Assembly (NCBI GenBank): GCA_945910225.1
Contig: CAMDYG010000026.1
Span: forward strand, 1-35,275
Direction of reading: 5' to 3'
Source: an uncultured Eubacterium sp.
Lineage (GTDB): Bacteria; Bacillota; Clostridia; Lachnospirales; Lachnospiraceae
DNA: 35,275 nt
A program made the translations under genes and the position numbers. The notes beneath the pieces are model-generated. The model did not search any database and was not told the DNA's origin. It saw nothing but the letters and a program-made list of their open reading frames with translations. This document shows positions 20,767 to 28,770 of the stretch, piece by piece. Every line of letters begins with the position of its first letter. Positions within the stretch are counted from its first letter, which is position 1.

Positions 20767-21486
20767 ATGGCTAATCAGAATTTTGAGAAAAACCTTGAAT
20801 ATATAGGAATAAAACTTTCAGATAAACAATATGAGCAGTTTGACCAGTATTATGAACTTCTGGTTGAATGGAATAGCTTTATGAATCTTACTGGAATAAC
20901 AGATTATGAAGAAGTATTATTAAAACATTACGTTGACAGTCTGGTTTTACATATTGAAGAAATCGGACATAATAATGATAATATTTCATTAATTGATGTT
21001 GGAACAGGTGCAGGATTTCCCGGACTTCCACTTAAAATAGCTCATCCACAGCTAAATGTTGTTTTACTTGATTCCCTTAATAAAAGAGTTAAGTTCCTTA
21101 ATCAGGTTATAGAAGATCTCGGACTTGAAGGTATACAGGCAATACATTCAAGAGCTGAGGATGGAGGAAGAAATAAGAATCTGAGGGAACAATTCGATAT
21201 AAGTGTTTCCAGAGCGGTTGCTAATCTGTCTACACTTTCAGAATATAATCTTCCATTTGTTAAAGTTGGTGGATATTTTGTTGCATATAAATCAGGTGAT
21301 GTAGATGATGAAGTTAAGAATGCAGCAAATGCTGTAAAACAACTTGGAGGAGTTATTGAAAGGATAGATAAATTCAAGCTTCCATATTCAGATATAGAAA
21401 GATCATTAGTTTTTATAAAGAAAATAAAAAACACACCTGGCAGATATCCAAGAAAAGCAGGTTTACCAGGAAAAGAACCTATTTAA
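20767..21486 (+). CDS. rsmG: 16S rRNA (guanine(527)-N7)-methyltransferase RsmG
   Basis: A 239-residue SAM-dependent methyltransferase modifying G527 of 16S rRNA. The SAM-binding loop is LIDVGTGAGFPGLPLKIAHP (about residues 76-95); SRAVANLSTLSEY and the C-terminal TPGRYPRKAGLPGKEPI are family hallmarks. It begins 35 bp after mnmG and ends just before a terminator shared with the convergent gene. Confidence 0.97.
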   Translation: MANQNFEKNLEYIGIKLSDKQYEQFDQYYELLVEWNSFMNLTGITDYEEVLLKHYVDSLVLHIEEIGHNNDNISLIDVGTGAGFPGLPLKIAHPQLNVVLLDSLNKRVKFLNQVIEDLGLEGIQAIHSRAEDGGRNKNLREQFDISVSRAVANLSTLSEYNLPFVKVGGYFVAYKSGDVDDEVKNAANAVKQLGGVIERIDKFKLPYSDIERSLVFIKKIKNTPGRYPRKAGLPGKEPI

Positions 21487-21517
21487 AATAAATCCTTTTA
21501 AATAAATCTTTTAAAAT

Positions 21518-21576
21518 AAAACTGAGTTTTAACATGTTGATGGAGTTGTTTCATCATCGTTAAAACTCAGTTTTTT
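21518..21576. terminator. Bidirectional terminator between rsmG and the hydrolase-fold gene
   Basis: Perfect 16-bp arms AAAACTGAGTTTTAAC (21518-21533) and GTTAAAACTCAGTTTT (21559-21574), with a small inner TGATG/CATCA stem. The plus side ends in TTTTTT. Converging genes flank it, so it can serve both. Confidence 0.88.
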
Positions 21577-21594
21577 AGATAGACATTATTATCA

Positions 21595-22539
21595 TTAATT
21601 AAGAAAAATTTCTGTCTGTCTTACAAATTCTAAAGGCTGCTCAACTTGAGGAAGCTTCTTTGAATCCTGTATCATAACATTTTCTATGGCAGGATTAAGT
21701 TTAATATATTCATCAATAACATTATTATTATTGTGCATTCCATTAACCATGAAAATACAGTTATCAAGCTCAGAAAGTGCTTTAGAAATAGTGACTGTAG
21801 TGAAGTTACATTCTGTACTTATAAACAGATATTTAGCTGATGCATCTCCAATATGAGCTGTTTCATGGCATGCATTAATATAATCAGAAGGAATTCTTCC
21901 GTCTTTAAAATATTTTGCTGATAACAACTTTTTAAGAGATGGTCTGTTAAATATAATATTATATACAGTTGTTCCAATAACAGGAATATTTAATATATGT
22001 CTTCTTATATTGCTTAAATTATCAGGACCCTTAAGAGCATCTTCTACAGATATTGGAGAAACAAGAATAATCTTATTGAATAATGAATGATTATTAAATG
22101 CAGCCATTATAACAATAGGGGTTGAATCTCCAGTAGCGATAACATCTGTTTTAGATCGTATGACATTAATAACAAAATCACTAATTAACTGTGTGTACAT
22201 AAATGTTGTATATGTCAGGTTAGGCTTGTCTGAATGTCCGCATCCAAGAAGATCAATTGCGTAAACTGTATGATTCTTGGCAAACTGGTTAATTGTATGT
22301 TCCCATTCATAGTTAGAACTATAAGAATTAAGATTATGTATAAGAAGCAGAGGAGAGCCAGATCCAACAGTAATATAAGAAATATTACCAAATCTCCACT
22401 GATAATTACTGCGAATTCTCTTGCCTGTATAATTATTAGAAGTTGATGATTTAAATATTATATTGTTAATTAAATGTGTTGTTGTTATGACTGCAGTTCC
22501 CATTCCAACTGCAAGTCCTATTTTTTTCCATTTATTCAT
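21595..22539 (-). CDS. Membrane-anchored alpha/beta-hydrolase-fold protein, catalytic residues apparently lost
   Basis: A 314-residue protein. Residues 1-28 form a signal anchor (MNKWKKIGLAVGMGTAVITT...) with the rest predicted outside. The alpha/beta hydrolase fold is recognisable from SGSPLLLIHNLNSYSSNYEW, AIDLLGCGHSDKP and LPQVEQPLEF. The nucleophile elbow reads ATGDSTPI (S139), with Pro where the fold usually has Gly. The usual acid-position Asp appears as Asn (NGMHNNNN), and the His of the usual GHxPxxExP motif is missing (DSKKLPQVEQP). It may therefore be an inactive or altered enzyme. AGGAGG precedes the ATG. It is the only gene right of oriC transcribed against the replication fork. 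Function unknown. Confidence 0.75.
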   Translation of the reverse strand: MNKWKKIGLAVGMGTAVITTTHLINNIIFKSSTSNNYTGKRIRSNYQWRFGNISYITVGSGSPLLLIHNLNSYSSNYEWEHTINQFAKNHTVYAIDLLGCGHSDKPNLTYTTFMYTQLISDFVINVIRSKTDVIATGDSTPIVIMAAFNNHSLFNKIILVSPISVEDALKGPDNLSNIRRHILNIPVIGTTVYNIIFNRPSLKKLLSAKYFKDGRIPSDYINACHETAHIGDASAKYLFISTECNFTTVTISKALSELDNCIFMVNGMHNNNNVIDEYIKLNPAIENVMIQDSKKLPQVEQPLEFVRQTEIFLN

Positions 22540-22896
22540 AATTCCTCCTATAATAATAAAAGTATTATATATCCGAAATGTAAGTACTTATATATTCTAA
22601 TTATATTCTATAATATTAAAAGTAGCAATCATAATTATTATAGTACTTTTGGTGGTATTTTTATTATATTTAGTACCTAATAGTAAAAAAGTACTTTATT
22701 TCTTGTGATTTATGGTTTATTATTTTCCTAAAGTGTCAATAAATAGCAATATTTTGGCTTTTTTAGAATGAAAAGCAGTACTAGATATTAATAACAATAT
22801 TATTATATTATTAATATAATGTATATATTTTTTTATGATTCTGATTTATTACGTAAATTATGTTAACTTACGACAGGTTACATAACAGGGGGTATA
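22540..22896. promoter_or_regulatory. Divergent intergenic region with repeated AGTACT sites
   Basis: 357 bp, very AT-rich, between the minus-strand hydrolase-fold gene and the plus-strand histidine kinase gene. AGTACT occurs at 22583, 22642, 22690 and 22777, and AGTACC at 22672; the first sits in the palindrome TAAGTACTTA. A hairpin (TTATGTTAAC 22858-22867 / GTTACATAA 22877-22885) directly precedes the kinase ribosome site GGGGG. No convincing -35/-10 pair could be fixed for either gene. Confidence 0.45.
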
Positions 22897-23898
22897 ATGT
22901 CTGATTTAAGTATTCAATATGTTCAGAATGAATTGAATAACTACAAGAATGAACTTGAATTGATTAACAGTCAGATTCATTCTAATGAAATTGAAATTAA
23001 GACAATCAATTCTAAGTTAAATAAAATTAATAAAGAAATTGATTGGACTGAAAGTGTTCTTCATTCTGTATCAAAATCAGATAGTGAAGATGCAAGGATA
23101 AGTTCTTTAGAGGATAGAAGGATCGAACTAAAGAATGAGATAGATTTACTTATTAACAAGAAAAATGATTATCAGATAAAAATTAATAATTTGTCAGAAA
23201 TAATATCAGCTGATGTTTCACGTGAAACACAGAATACTCTCGATAATAATAATGATAAAATTCAAATTATTGATTACATTGAACAGGATAGACAAAGAAT
23301 ATCACGCGATATTCATGATACTGTTGTTCAGAATCTTACAGCCCTGGTTCATAAACAAGAATTTATTTCGCAGATTATGAATAATGATCTTAATAGATCA
23401 AGAGTTGAAATTAATAATTCGATTTCTATTATCAAAGATTCAATAAATGAACTAAGAAATATCATATTTGAATTACGACCAATGAGCATAGATGATCTGG
23501 GTTTTGATGTTGCATTGAATAATCTGATAAAGAAATTTGATAACGATGAAAATGAAATAATATATAATTATGATATTGACCTTGACGAATGTAATGAAAT
23601 CAAATCTGTTATTAAAATATCTGTCATGCGAATTTTAACAGAATTGAATAGTAATTCTATTAAACATTCTAAGTGTAAAAATATTAATATTCACATTTTT
23701 ATAAAAAATAATCTTTTGATAATTGATTATAAAGATGATGGATGTGGATTTGATTATTATAATTATATTTCACAAAATGATGATTTAACAGGATTTGGAA
23801 TGAAAACCATAAGAGAACGTATATATCTTTTAAGTGGTACAATTACATATAATAATGATAATGCATCGGAATATATAATTGAAGTTCCAATAGCATGA
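22897..23898 (+). CDS. Cytoplasmic DegS-like sensor histidine kinase (HisKA_3 type)
   Basis: A 333-residue kinase without any membrane segment. Residues 1-105 are a charged coiled coil (NELNNYKNELELINSQIHSN...). The dimerisation/phosphoacceptor motif is DRQRISRDIHDTVVQNL with H140. The ATPase domain has an N box (TELNSNSIKH, ~248-257), a G1 box (DDGCGFD, 280-286) and a G2 box (GFGMKTIRERIYLLSGT, from 299). Soluble coiled-coil-plus-HisKA_3 architecture resembles B. subtilis DegS, so the signal is intracellular; the exact input is unknown. Codons for D106-T111 form a perfect parS site. The response regulator follows 13 bp later in one operon. Confidence 0.88.
   Translation: MSDLSIQYVQNELNNYKNELELINSQIHSNEIEIKTINSKLNKINKEIDWTESVLHSVSKSDSEDARISSLEDRRIELKNEIDLLINKKNDYQIKINNLSEIISADVSRETQNTLDNNNDKIQIIDYIEQDRQRISRDIHDTVVQNLTALVHKQEFISQIMNNDLNRSRVEINNSISIIKDSINELRNIIFELRPMSIDDLGFDVALNNLIKKFDNDENEIIYNYDIDLDECNEIKSVIKISVMRILTELNSNSIKHSKCKNINIHIFIKNNLLIIDYKDDGCGFDYYNYISQNDDLTGFGMKTIRERIYLLSGTITYNNDNASEYIIEVPIA
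23214..23229. promoter_or_regulatory. parS site inside the histidine kinase gene
   Basis: TGTTTCACGTGAAACA, an exact match to the conserved 16-bp bacterial parS palindrome, read in frame as part of Asp-Val-Ser-Arg-Glu-Thr (residues 106-111). Confidence 0.95.
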
Positions 23899-23911
23899 GG
23901 AGGAAGAAATA

Positions 23912-24556
23912 ATGGCAATTAATGTATTGTTAGCTGATGATCATAGAATGGTCAGAGCGGGGTTGAAGCAGTTATTAGAAACAGATTCAGGAATAAAGGT
24001 CGTAGCAGAGGCGGGAGATGGATATGAATGTCTTAATCTTGCTAATAAAACAAAACCTAACATTGTTTTATTAGATATTAATATGCCTAACCTTGATGGA
24101 TTACAAGTACTTAATTTTATGAAACAGCAAAAAATGTTATGTAAAGTTATTATACTTACAATACATAATGAAATTGATTATCTTATAAAGGCAATGGATG
24201 TTGGATGTGACGGATATGTCCTTAAAGATTCTGATTTTGATACATTAAAAAAGGCAATATATGCAGTATATTCGGGAGAAACATATATTGAACCAAGTCT
24301 TGTTCCATTACTTAATGCTAATCTGGCAGAACGAGATGTTGTAAAAGAAAAGTTATCAGAATTAACAAAGAGGGAACTTGAAGTGTTAAAAATGGTAGCT
24401 TCAGGTGCATTTAATAAAGAGATTGGTTCAACACTTGATATTAGTGAACGAACAGTAAAAAATCATCTGTCAAATATATTTAAAAAAATTGGTGTATCTG
24501 ATAGAACACAGGCAGCGGTGTTTGCTATTAAAAATCATGTAATTGATATTAAATAA
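23912..24556 (+). CDS. LuxR/NarL-family response regulator, DegU-like
   Basis: A 214-residue two-domain regulator. The receiver domain carries the acidic pair D9-D10, the phosphoacceptor D55 in LLDINMPN and K105 in YVLKDSD. The C-terminal LuxR-type helix-turn-helix (about residues 150-205) reads LTKRELEVLKMVASGAFNKE and ISERTVKNHLSNIFKKIGV. GGAGGA lies upstream of ATG. It is the partner of the preceding soluble kinase. Regulated genes unknown; the recurring AGTACT motif upstream of this operon and of the pectinase is one candidate binding sequence, by inference only. Confidence 0.93.
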   Translation: MAINVLLADDHRMVRAGLKQLLETDSGIKVVAEAGDGYECLNLANKTKPNIVLLDINMPNLDGLQVLNFMKQQKMLCKVIILTIHNEIDYLIKAMDVGCDGYVLKDSDFDTLKKAIYAVYSGETYIEPSLVPLLNANLAERDVVKEKLSELTKRELEVLKMVASGAFNKEIGSTLDISERTVKNHLSNIFKKIGVSDRTQAAVFAIKNHVIDIK

Positions 24557-24570
24557 TGAATGTAAATTGA

Positions 24571-24612
24571 GAGGTGTCGCACTATGAAATTAGTGGGATG
24601 CCTCTTTTTTTA
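24571..24612 (+). terminator. Terminator after the response regulator
   Basis: GAGGTGTCGCACTA (24571-24584) pairs with TAGTGGGATGCCTC (24591-24604) with wobbles and a mismatch around TGAAAT, followed by a run of T. The left arm and loop recur at the window's right end. Confidence 0.85.
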
Positions 24613-24652
24613 TTTTATGACAATATAATTAATAATGTGATAGTTATTTGTT

Positions 24653-24668
24653 TGTTTCACGTGAAACA
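24653..24668. promoter_or_regulatory. parS site
   Basis: TGTTTCACGTGAAACA, exact consensus, in the gap upstream of parA. Confidence 0.95.
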
Positions 24669-24702
24669 TTATGTTATTAGCACATAAGAGTAAATTATAA
24701 AA

Positions 24703-24718
24703 TGTTTCATGTGAAACA
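24703..24718. promoter_or_regulatory. parS site, one-base variant
   Basis: TGTTTCATGTGAAACA, one C-to-T change at the centre of the consensus; it lies between two perfect sites. Confidence 0.85.
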
Positions 24719-24757
24719 TAAAAAATATAAAAATTAATAACATTTATATAGATAGTA

Positions 24758-24766
24758 TGTTATAAT
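24758..24766 (+). promoter_or_regulatory. Extended -10 promoter of parA
   Basis: TGTTATAAT is a TGn-TATAAT extended -10. The -35 is poor, as is common with this type. It lies between the variant parS and the last parS, so ParB binding there could affect parAB expression. Confidence 0.6.
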
Positions 24767-24783
24767 AGGAAAAATAAAATATA

Positions 24784-24799
24784 TGTTTCACGTGAAACA
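24784..24799. promoter_or_regulatory. parS site just upstream of parA
   Basis: TGTTTCACGTGAAACA, exact consensus, 34 bp before the parA start and within its predicted leader. Confidence 0.95.
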
Positions 24800-24833
24800 A
24801 TTATGCTTTTAAGTGAATGAAATGAGGATTAAG

Positions 24834-25598
24834 ATGGGAAGAATAATAGCAATAGCGAACCAGAAAGGTGGAGTTGGAAAAACAACCACAGCTATAAATC
24901 TTTCGGCATGTCTGGCTGAGGCAGGACAAAAGGTGTTGGTTGTTGATATAGATCCACAGGGAAATACAACAAGCGGATATGGATTATCTAAGACAGATAG
25001 CGAGAATACAATATACGAAGTGATATTAGGAGAATGTGATATAAAAGATGCAATTGCTGAGAATGTAATTGACAATCTTGATATATTGCCATCTAACGTG
25101 AATTTAGCAGGTGCAGAAATAGATTTGATAGATGTTGAGAATAGAGAATATATTTTAAAGAATAGTATAGGAGAGATAAGAGAAAAGTACGATTATATAA
25201 TTCTTGATTGTCCTCCATCTCTAAGTATGCTTACTGTAAACGCTATGACAGCGGCCAATACAGTTCTGGTCCCAATTCAGTGTGAATATTATGCTCTTGA
25301 GGGATTGACACAGCTTATACATACAATTAATCTTGTTAAGAAGAAATTAAATCCGGAACTTGAGTTAGAAGGAGTTGTTTTCACAATGTACGATTCAAGA
25401 ACAAATCTTTCACTTCAGGTTGTTGAAAATGTAAAGGATAATCTTAAACAAAATATATATAAGACAATTATTCCAAGAAATATAAGATTAGCAGAAGCGC
25501 CAAGTCATGGATTGCCAATCAATCTATATGATCCTAAATCAACGGGAGCAGAAAGCTATAGGCTTCTTGCAGAAGAAGTGATGGAAAGAAAATGTTAG
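24834..25598 (+). CDS. parA: Chromosome-partitioning ATPase ParA (Soj)
   Basis: A 254-residue ParA/MinD-type ATPase that acts with ParB-parS in origin segregation and, in Bacillus, in control of DnaA. The deviant Walker A is KGGVGKTTTAINLSA (about residues 11-25); DIDPQGNTT and LDCPPSLSMLT are Walker A' and Walker B. The frame extends upstream to a GTG at 24813, but ATG 24834 follows GAGG and gives the normal MGRIIAIANQKGGVGKT start. parB follows after 28 bp. Confidence 0.97.
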   Translation: MGRIIAIANQKGGVGKTTTAINLSACLAEAGQKVLVVDIDPQGNTTSGYGLSKTDSENTIYEVILGECDIKDAIAENVIDNLDILPSNVNLAGAEIDLIDVENREYILKNSIGEIREKYDYIILDCPPSLSMLTVNAMTAANTVLVPIQCEYYALEGLTQLIHTINLVKKKLNPELELEGVVFTMYDSRTNLSLQVVENVKDNLKQNIYKTIIPRNIRLAEAPSHGLPINLYDPKSTGAESYRLLAEEVMERKC

Positions 25599-25626
25599 AT
25601 AATACTTAAATATTATGGAGGATAAT

Positions 25627-26580
25627 ATGGCAACAGGTACTAAGACAACTAAAGCAGTTAAAACAACTAAGTCATCGAAGGGATTAGGAAAGGGACTTGG
25701 AAGAGGTATAGGAGCATTAATTCCAGAAGCAGAAACAGAAGATAATAAGGTGGTAGTAAAAGAAGTAGTGAAAGAAGTAGTAAAAGAGGTTCCAACAGAA
25801 ACAAAATTAAAGATATCACAGATAGAACCTAATAAGAATCAGCCTAGAAAAGCATTTGATGAAGATGCACTTATAGAATTATCAGAGTCTATTAAACAAT
25901 ATGGCGTGTTACAGCCACTTCTTGTACAGAAGATGGATAAGAATTATCAGATTATAGCAGGAGAAAGAAGATTCAGGGCAGCAAGACTGGCAGGAGTAAA
26001 AGAAGTTCCTGTAATAATCAAGGATTATTCATCACAGGAAGTTATGGAAATAGCTCTTATTGAAAATATTCAAAGAGAGGATCTTAATCCAATCGAAGAA
26101 GCTCTTGCATATCAGCAGCTTATTAAAGATTATAGATTAAAGCAGGATGAGGTAGCAGAAAAAGTGGCTAAATCAAGAACTGCAATTACGAACTCTTTAA
26201 GGTTGTTAAAGCTTGACGAAAGAGTTCAGGAAATGGTAATAGAAGGAAAATTAAGCAGTGGACATGCCAGGGCAATTATCAGTATCGATGATAAAGATAA
26301 ACAGTATATGATTGCACAGAAAATATTTGATGAAAAGCTTAATGTAAGAGATGTAGAAAAGCTTGTAAAAAATATTGATAAATTGGATAAGCCAGTGCAA
26401 AAAGTAAAACCAGAAAATGATTTTATTTATAGAGATTTTGAAGAAAAATTGAAAAAAATAATGGGTACTCAGGTTGTTATAAAAAATAAGAATAACAACA
26501 AAGGTAAAATTGAAATTCAATATTATTCACAGGCTGAACTTGAAAGAATATATGAATTATTAAATAAAGTAAATGACTAG
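25627..26580 (+). CDS. parB: Chromosome-partitioning protein ParB (Spo0J)
   Basis: A 317-residue CTP-dependent clamp that loads at parS and spreads. A Lys/Thr-rich leader (1-70) precedes the conserved N-domain: QPRKAFDEDALIELSESI, the CTP-binding AGERRFRAARLAG and ENIQREDLNPIEEALAYQQL. The helix-turn-helix that reads parS is KVAKSRTAITNSLRLLKL, and the C-terminal dimer domain ends the chain. An ATG at 25615 overlaps the GGAGG, so ATG 25627 is the start. Four parS sites lie just upstream. Confidence 0.97.
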   Translation: MATGTKTTKAVKTTKSSKGLGKGLGRGIGALIPEAETEDNKVVVKEVVKEVVKEVPTETKLKISQIEPNKNQPRKAFDEDALIELSESIKQYGVLQPLLVQKMDKNYQIIAGERRFRAARLAGVKEVPVIIKDYSSQEVMEIALIENIQREDLNPIEEALAYQQLIKDYRLKQDEVAEKVAKSRTAITNSLRLLKLDERVQEMVIEGKLSSGHARAIISIDDKDKQYMIAQKIFDEKLNVRDVEKLVKNIDKLDKPVQKVKPENDFIYRDFEEKLKKIMGTQVVIKNKNNNKGKIEIQYYSQAELERIYELLNKVND

Positions 26581-26604
26581 AATAACAAAAGAAAGAGGTA
26601 ATAT

Positions 26605-27162
26605 ATGCTGGATGTATTTGGTTTATTTAAAGTGGATACACTTTATGTAATGATAGGATTATTGGTAATCGTCCTTATATCAATGGTTCTTGCAATAGTT
26701 GCTATATGCAAGGCAGGTTCTATGAGAAAAAAATATGAAATGATGATGGAAGGATCAGATGGAAAGAATATTGAAAAAATGGTTCGTCAATACACTGATG
26801 ATATAATCAATCTTCAGAAGACAAGTTCTGATAATTCTGAGGCAATAAAAGATATATATGAGAAAATGCAGATTACATTTCAGAAGGTTGGTGTTAATAA
26901 GTATGATGCCTTCCATGAAATGGGTGGAAAATTAAGCTTTGCATTATGTATGCTTGATAAAAAAGATAATGGATATGTCATAAATGTTATGCACAGCAAT
27001 GACGGATGTTTCGCATATATAAAAGAAATAGTTAATGGACAGTCTTATATTGAACTTGGAAAGGAAGAGGAAAAGGCTGTAAAGCAGGCAATAGCCGGAC
27101 GTATGGGCGACGAGGAATTAAGTAAAGAAGTTAATGATCTTGTCCAGAAGGATAAAATGTAA
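26605..27162 (+). CDS. DUF4446-like membrane protein
   Basis: A 185-residue protein with one N-terminal membrane helix (about residues 13-34, YVMIGLLVIVLISMVLAIVAI), a short coiled segment, and a soluble C-terminal domain with VNKYDAFHEMGGKLSFALCMLD and HSNDGCFAYIKEI. This matches the uncharacterised DUF4446 family, which often sits next to parB in Clostridia. It starts 24 bp after parB, probably in the same operon. No function is known; the position suggests a link to chromosome organisation or the cell envelope, by context only. Confidence 0.85.
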   Translation: MLDVFGLFKVDTLYVMIGLLVIVLISMVLAIVAICKAGSMRKKYEMMMEGSDGKNIEKMVRQYTDDIINLQKTSSDNSEAIKDIYEKMQITFQKVGVNKYDAFHEMGGKLSFALCMLDKKDNGYVINVMHSNDGCFAYIKEIVNGQSYIELGKEEEKAVKQAIAGRMGDEELSKEVNDLVQKDKM

Positions 27163-27195
27163 TTAAAGACAGAATATTTTAATGTTAATAAGTAA

Positions 27196-27224
27196 TTGAA
27201 AATATGCATGAAATGGTGCATAAT
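27196..27224 (+). promoter_or_regulatory. serS promoter
   Basis: TTGAAA (27196-27201), 17-bp spacer, CATAAT (27219-27224). A GTGTCA / TGACAC inverted pair (27249-27254 and 27264-27269) lies in the leader. The leader is too short for a T-box. Confidence 0.6.
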
Positions 27225-27283
27225 ATCATTTGGTAATTTGATAAAATAGTGTCAAATAGTACATGACACGGAAATGAGGAATA

Positions 27284-28573
27284 ATGTTAGATTTAAAATT
27301 TGTCAGAGAAAACCCAGATATTGTTAAACAGAATATTAAGAATAAATTCCAGGACAGAAAGCTTCCACTTGTAGATGAAGTTATTGAGCTTGATGCTAAG
27401 GCTCGTGCAACCCAGACAGAAGCTGATGAGTTAAGAGCTAACAGAAATAAGCTTTCTAAGCAGATAGGTGCTCTTATGGCACAGGGTAAGAAGGAAGAGG
27501 CTGAGGCTGTTAAGGCACAGGTAAGTGCAGATGCAGCAAAGCTTGCTGAATTAGAGGCTGCTGAGAAGGAGCTTAACGAGAAGGTTACTAAGATTATGAT
27601 GACTATTCCTAACATCATTGATCCTAGTGTACCAATTGGTAAAGATGACAGCGAGAATGTTGAAATCGAGAAATTTGGTGAACCGGTTGTTCCTGATTTT
27701 GAAGTACCATATCATACAGATATTATGGAAAGATTCAACGGAATTGATATGGATGCAGCAGGAAAGGTTGCAGGTAATGGTTTCTATTATCTTATGGGAG
27801 ATATTGCAAGACTTCATTCAGCAATTATCTCATATGCAAGAGATTTTATGATAGACAGAGGATTCACATATTGTATTCCTCCTTATATGATAAGAAGCAA
27901 TGTAGTTACAGGTGTTATGAGCTTTGATGAGATGGATGCCATGATGTATAAGATTGAAGGAGAAGACCTTTATCTTATCGGAACAAGTGAGCATTCAATG
28001 ATTGGTAAGTTCATCGACACAATTACACCAGAGGAAGAACTTCCTAAGACACTTACAAGCTACTCTCCATGTTTCAGAAAAGAGAAGGGTGCTCATGGTA
28101 TCGAGGAAAGAGGTGTATATAGAATCCACCAGTTCGAGAAGCAGGAAATGATTGTTGTCTGCAAGCCAGAAGAGAGTAAAATGTGGTTTGATAAGTTATG
28201 GCAGAATACAGTAGATTTCTTCAGAACAATGGATATTCCAGTAAGAACACTTGAATGCTGCTCAGGAGATTTAGCAGACCTTAAGGTTAAGTCTATCGAT
28301 GTTGAAGCATGGTCACCAAGACAGAAGAAATATTTCGAGGTTGGATCTTGCTCTAACTTAGGAGATGCACAGGCAAGAAGACTTAAGATAAGAGTTCAGG
28401 GCAAGGATAAGAATAAGTACTTTGCTCATACTCTTAACAATACATGTGTAGCACCTCCAAGAATGCTTATTGCGTTCCTTGAGAACAATCTTCAGGCAGA
28501 TGGAAGAGTTCTTATTCCAGAAGCTCTCCGTATGTATATGGGTGGAAAGACAGAATTAGTTCCTGTTAAATAA
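27284..28573 (+). CDS. serS: Serine--tRNA ligase
   Basis: A 429-residue class II aminoacyl-tRNA synthetase charging tRNA-Ser (and tRNA-Sec if present). The N-terminal ~110 residues form the long antiparallel coiled coil that grips the tRNA arm. Motif 2 is seen in SPCFRKEKGAHGIEERGVYRIHQFEKQEM (split: FRKEKGAHG, RGVYRIHQFEKQEM). Motif 3 appears in GSCSNLGDAQARRLKIRV and PPRMLIAFLENN. GAGGA lies upstream of ATG. It is monocistronic by its own promoter and terminator. Confidence 0.98.
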   Translation: MLDLKFVRENPDIVKQNIKNKFQDRKLPLVDEVIELDAKARATQTEADELRANRNKLSKQIGALMAQGKKEEAEAVKAQVSADAAKLAELEAAEKELNEKVTKIMMTIPNIIDPSVPIGKDDSENVEIEKFGEPVVPDFEVPYHTDIMERFNGIDMDAAGKVAGNGFYYLMGDIARLHSAIISYARDFMIDRGFTYCIPPYMIRSNVVTGVMSFDEMDAMMYKIEGEDLYLIGTSEHSMIGKFIDTITPEEELPKTLTSYSPCFRKEKGAHGIEERGVYRIHQFEKQEMIVVCKPEESKMWFDKLWQNTVDFFRTMDIPVRTLECCSGDLADLKVKSIDVEAWSPRQKKYFEVGSCSNLGDAQARRLKIRVQGKDKNKYFAHTLNNTCVAPPRMLIAFLENNLQADGRVLIPEALRMYMGGKTELVPVK

Positions 28574-28611
28574 TATTATCCGGAATACTGACAATAAGTT
28601 AATTATGTGTA

Positions 28612-28649
28612 ATAAAAGATGTCACACGATTTAGTGTGGCATCTTTTTT
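28612..28649 (+). terminator. Terminator after serS
   Basis: GATGTCACAC (28618-28627) pairs with GTGTGGCATC (28634-28643) with one wobble, A-rich before and TTTTTT after. Confidence 0.9.
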
Positions 28650-28658
28650 AGAATATTG

Positions 28659-28770
28659 TTATCTACATAATGAATAGTAATAGTAGAAAATATAAAATGT
28701 GGATAAAATCAAGGGAACAATAAAAGTTATCAACATATATTGTTGATTATCAACAAAAATTGTTAATAAC
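28659..28770. promoter_or_regulatory. DnaA-box cluster away from oriC
   Basis: One exact DnaA box in reverse (TGTGGATAA, 28698-28706) plus near-boxes TTATCTACA (28659), TTATCAACA (28727 and 28747), TGTTGATTA (28741) and TGTTAATAA (28761). The pair TTATCAACAA (28747-28756) / TTGTTAATAAC (28760-28770) repeats the oriC palindrome core in inverted orientation with a 3-nt instead of 1-nt centre. Confidence 0.7.

Noticed and set aside
27163-27283. T-box leader for serS
   Set aside because: Only 120 bp are available, with a promoter inside them, and no T-box sequence or antiterminator is visible.
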